Source: Cupriavidus sp. EM10 (lineage in GTDB: Bacteria; Pseudomonadota; Gammaproteobacteria; Burkholderiales; Burkholderiaceae). From it: a DNA stretch of 64,000 nucleotides. A model generated the notes under the pieces. That model saw only the letters and a program-made list of their open reading frames with translations, did no database searches and was not told the origin of the DNA. The first letter of the stretch is position 1. The number at the start of each line of letters is the position of its first letter. The position numbers were made by a program, and so were the translations under genes. Location of the stretch: NCBI RefSeq assembly GCF_018729255.1, contig NZ_CP076061.1, positions 1,116,001-1,180,000 on the forward strand, in the 5' to 3' direction. This document shows, in pieces, positions 61,484 through 64,000 of the stretch.

Positions 61484-62502
61484 TCAGACAGTGGCAATAG
61501 GGTTAGCCGGCGATCCCACCGCGCGCGGCAGGTGCATCGGCGGCGCGGTCAGCAGGAACGACGCCCGCCCGGCCCGGTGCAGCCACGCGGCCAGCGGCGT
61601 CAGGTGCCACATCTCGCCCAGCGGGATGCCCAGCTTGACCAGGCAGAGTTCGTGCAGCGGCAGCAGCGCGCCGGTGGTGCCCGGCGGCAGCGCATGGCGG
61701 CGTTCTTCCACCGCATGGTTGTCGGCGGCGATGGCGGCGATGCCGGCCTCATCGATCCAGCGCAGCAGCCGTGCATCGGTGCCGTCCAGCACGGCGCAGG
61801 CGTTGCGCAGCGCCCCGTGGTCGTCGGCGGCGGACAGCTGCAGCGCCATGTCGGCCAGCCCGGTATGCACGCAGAGGATGTCGCCGCGTTGAACGTCGAC
61901 GCCATCGGCCTCGATCACGCGCATCAGGTCGTCATAGCCCACCGCACGCCGCGCCGGGCCGAAGTGCCGGTGCAGGTCCACCAGCGTGCCGCGCCCCTGG
62001 ATGCCGCGCGCCGCCATCGGGGCAATCGACAGGGCCTGGGCGCCGACGAACGTGCCATCGGCTGCGCTGCCAGAGCCCACCGAGAAGCCGTTGTAGCCCA
62101 CCGTTTCGGCATGGCCGTCGCCATCGGCATCGAACAGGCAGTTCACATGGCCCAGCGCATCCCACTGCGTCGAGTACTGCGGCGACAGCGTGACGTGGTC
62201 GTCGCTGATCACATCGGTGGCGCCCGGCACATCGCCGGCCATCGGCCGGTTGAACACGCGCTGGCCGTCCTTTTCCGACGGATGCAACACGGGCGGGCGT
62301 CGGCGCGGATTCAGCACGCCGGCGCGCGGCACGTCGAGCGGCAGGCTGAGCGAGAACGTCAGCCCCTCGCGCACCTCGCGCACGGCGGCCAGCACCTGCG
62401 CGGGCCGATCAGGTTGAGCCGGCCCAGCTGGTCGTCGGGGCCGAAATCGCCCCAGTTGGATCCTTCGGGGCGGTGCGTCCAGCGCGGGTTCGTCGCCATC
62501 AT
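61484..62502 (-). CDS. Cyclase-family (kynurenine-formamidase-like) hydrolase (one-base frameshift)
   Basis: About 339 residues once repaired. Start MMATNPRWTHRPEGSNWGDF at ATG 62502; the frame breaks at GGG 62402-62404, and one more base gives LNLIGPAQVLAAVREVREGL. The metal region reads QYSTQWDALGHVN, a variant of the family's HxGTHxDxxxH; later blocks are GRGTLVDLHRHFG and RGDILCVHTGLADMAL. The loss of the leading His is usual in this larger subgroup. It may hydrolyse a formamide or lactone-type bond. Overlaps the CaiB gene end by four bases. Confidence 0.8.
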
Positions 62503-63748
62503 TGGTCCTTGGTCGCGTTGCTGGCGTTGCTGGCGTCAATCACTACGCCAGCCGCCTGCAGCGCGGCGATGCGTGCGTCGTCCAGCCCGGCCGCGCGCAG
62601 CGCCTCCACCGAATGCTCGCCCAGCGCCGGGGCCGCGCGCCGGAAGGCGCCCGGCGTGCCGCCCAGCCGCGGCGAGATGTTGTGGACCGGGATCTGCCCC
62701 ATCTCGGCGTCGGGAATCTCCACCACGATGTCCCGCGCCTGGAAATGCGGGTCCTGCTCGATATCGGAGATGTCGTAGATCGGGCCAATCGTCACGCCGG
62801 CCTTGTCGAAGAACGCCACGCAATCCGGCTGGTTCATCGTCCCCAGGAATTCGCCGATGATGCCGTCCAGCAGCGCGGCGTGCTTCACGCGCTCGGCGTT
62901 GATGGCAAAGCGCGGATCGGTGATCAGCTCGGGCCGCCCGATGGCGCGGAACAGCCGCTCGGTCATGGCCTGCGTCGACGCCGACAGGCACACCCATTTG
63001 CCATCGGCGGTCTGGTAGGCATTGCGCGGCGCGCTGTTGGTCGACCGGCTGCCCGTGCGCGGCTTGACCTTGCCGGTCAGCCGGTAATTGGCCGCCTGCG
63101 CGCCCAGGATGGCGAAGATCGGGTCCAGCAGCGGCAGGTCGATCACCTGGCCCACGCCGCCGCGCATTTCCACGTTGCGCACGGCGCTGAGCACGCCGAT
63201 GGCGCCGTACAGGCCGGCCGTCATGTCGCCCAGGTAGATCGGCGGCAGCACCGGCTCGCGGTCGGCAAAGCCGTTCATCGACGCAAACCCCGACATGCCT
63301 TCGACCAGCGTGCCGAAGCCGGGGCGATGCGAATACGGGCCGTCCTGGCCCCAGCCCGATACACGCACGATCACCAGCCGGGGTTGCGCGCCATCAGCAC
63401 GTCGGGGCCCAGGCCCATGGTCTCCAGCGTGCCGGGCTTGAAGCTTTCCACGAACACATCGGCATGGGCCACGAGGTCCAGGATCACGTCGATGGCGCCC
63501 TCGGCCCGGAAGTTCAGGCACAGGCTGCGCTTGTTGCGGCAGTACGCCTTCCACGCGGTGGGCACGTCCTTGACCTTCCAGTCGCGCAGCGTGTCGCCGC
63601 TGGCGGGCTCCACCTTGAGCACGTCGGCGCCCAGGTCGGCCAGCGCCATCGTCAGCGTGTTGCCCGCCACCAGGCGGGAGAGATCGAGGATGCGGATGCC
63701 GTCGAGCGGTCCGGTGGCGTCGGGCGCCAGCGCTTGCTGCCTGAACAT
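62499..63748 (-). CDS. CaiB/BaiF family CoA transferase (one-base frameshift)
   Basis: About 416 residues once repaired. N-terminal GPLDGIRILDLSRLVAGNTL and LADLGADVLKVEPASGDTLR, then LRDWKVKDVPTAWKAYCRNK; the catalytic Asp lies in PPIYLGDMTAGLYGAIGVLS. The frame breaks at GGGG 63380-63383 (plus strand); one more base gives ARNPRLVIVRVSGWGQDGPY. It moves CoA between carboxylic acids, here probably to the substrate of the CitE-like lyase. Starts at 63748; the preceding Bug gene ends 16 bases upstream. Confidence 0.88.
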
Positions 63749-63764
63749 GGGAAGACTCTGTGGA

Positions 63765-64000
63765 TTATTCGGCGGTGATATTGCGGGCCTTGGCCACCTG
63801 CTTCCAGCGCGCGCTGTCGCGGCGGATATGCTCGGCGAACTGGGGCGCGGTCATCGCGGACGGCTCGGCGCCTTCGCGCGAGAAGATCTCGCGCATTTCC
63901 GGCGTGGCGATGATGTCGCGGATCTCGGCGTTGAGCTTGTCCACCAGCGGCTGCGGGTGCCGGCCGGCGCAAAGACGCCCCACCAGAGCTCGGCGGAGTA
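63765..64000 (-). CDS. Bug-type receptor, C-terminal part (runs off window, one-base frameshift)
   Basis: Only the last ~79 residues are in the window: YSAELWWGVFAPAGTPQPLV (after restoring one base at GGG 63955-63957, plus strand), DKLNAEIRDIIATPEMREIF and HIRRDSARWKQVAKARNITA. The WWGVFAPAGTP block and the terminal RWKQV-NI pattern are typical of Bug receptors. The gene starts beyond base 64000. It is in line with the CaiB gene, so this would be a second receptor for the same locus. Confidence 0.85.
   Translation of the reverse strand, partial: LRRALVGRLCAGRHPQPLVDKLNAEIRDIIATPEMREIFSREGAEPSAMTAPQFAEHIRRDSARWKQVAKARNITAE

Overview
The window is GC-rich, densely coded DNA from a betaproteobacterium. 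The several tripartite-tricarboxylate ('Bug') periplasmic receptors, the many LysR/MerR/AraC regulators beside small catabolic operons, the NCS2 permeases, and the G/C-ending codon use all point to Burkholderiaceae, most likely Cupriavidus or a close relative. No rRNA, tRNA, CRISPR array, integrase or insertion sequence was seen. LAYOUT: 1-2.4 kb holds the end of a chemoreceptor gene and the flagellar cap gene fliD. 2.5-7.2 kb is a compact minus-strand operon: lipoprotein arylsulfatase, membrane-anchored formylglycine-generating enzyme, MetQ-like binding protein and a Cys-cluster (YkgJ) protein. 7.5-23.4 kb is the most interesting block, a candidate catabolic island for an N-heteroaromatic or purine-like carboxylate. 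It has two ACMSD-type amidohydrolases (one without its metal-binding HxH), a UbiD decarboxylase, an NCS2 permease, a LysR regulator, a three-subunit molybdenum hydroxylase translationally coupled to UbiX and a His-rich CobW GTPase, an AraC regulator, a second NCS2 permease and an 8-oxoguanine-deaminase-like amidohydrolase. A shared ~31-bp element sits before the first permease and before the Mo-hydroxylase operon. 23.5-25.3 kb has small exported proteins and a LuxR-type regulator. 25.3-33.4 kb is an acyl-CoA/organic-acid locus (acyl-CoA dehydrogenase, ADP-forming acyl-CoA synthetase, MmgE/PrpD, LysR, two Bug receptors). 33.4-44.2 kb is a mosaic of small metabolic and stress genes ending in a SELENBP1/methanethiol-oxidase-like gene with a membrane partner. 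44.4-51 kb has a collagen-like lipoprotein, a glycosyltransferase and several small conserved genes. 51.4-58.4 kb is an envelope/redox block: two exported proteins with a novel 'DGA' repeat, a TlpA-like thioredoxin, Ohr, a two-component system and a DipZ-like fusion. 59.6-64 kb is a second organic-acid/CoA locus (CitE-like lyase, Bug receptor, cyclase, CaiB transferase, second Bug receptor running off the end). HOW IT FITS: in the central island the permeases would import a ring compound, the Mo enzyme hydroxylate it, UbiX supply prenyl-FMN to UbiD for decarboxylation, and the amidohydrolases deaminate or open the ring. The two-component system at 54.3-56.4 kb may control several exported redox/envelope proteins through TACAA-type direct repeats spaced 10-11 bp. 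QUALITY WARNING: at least 17 single-base losses in G/C runs break the frames of 13 otherwise normal genes. This looks like homopolymer under-calling rather than gene decay, so those genes are annotated as intact loci with the break position given.
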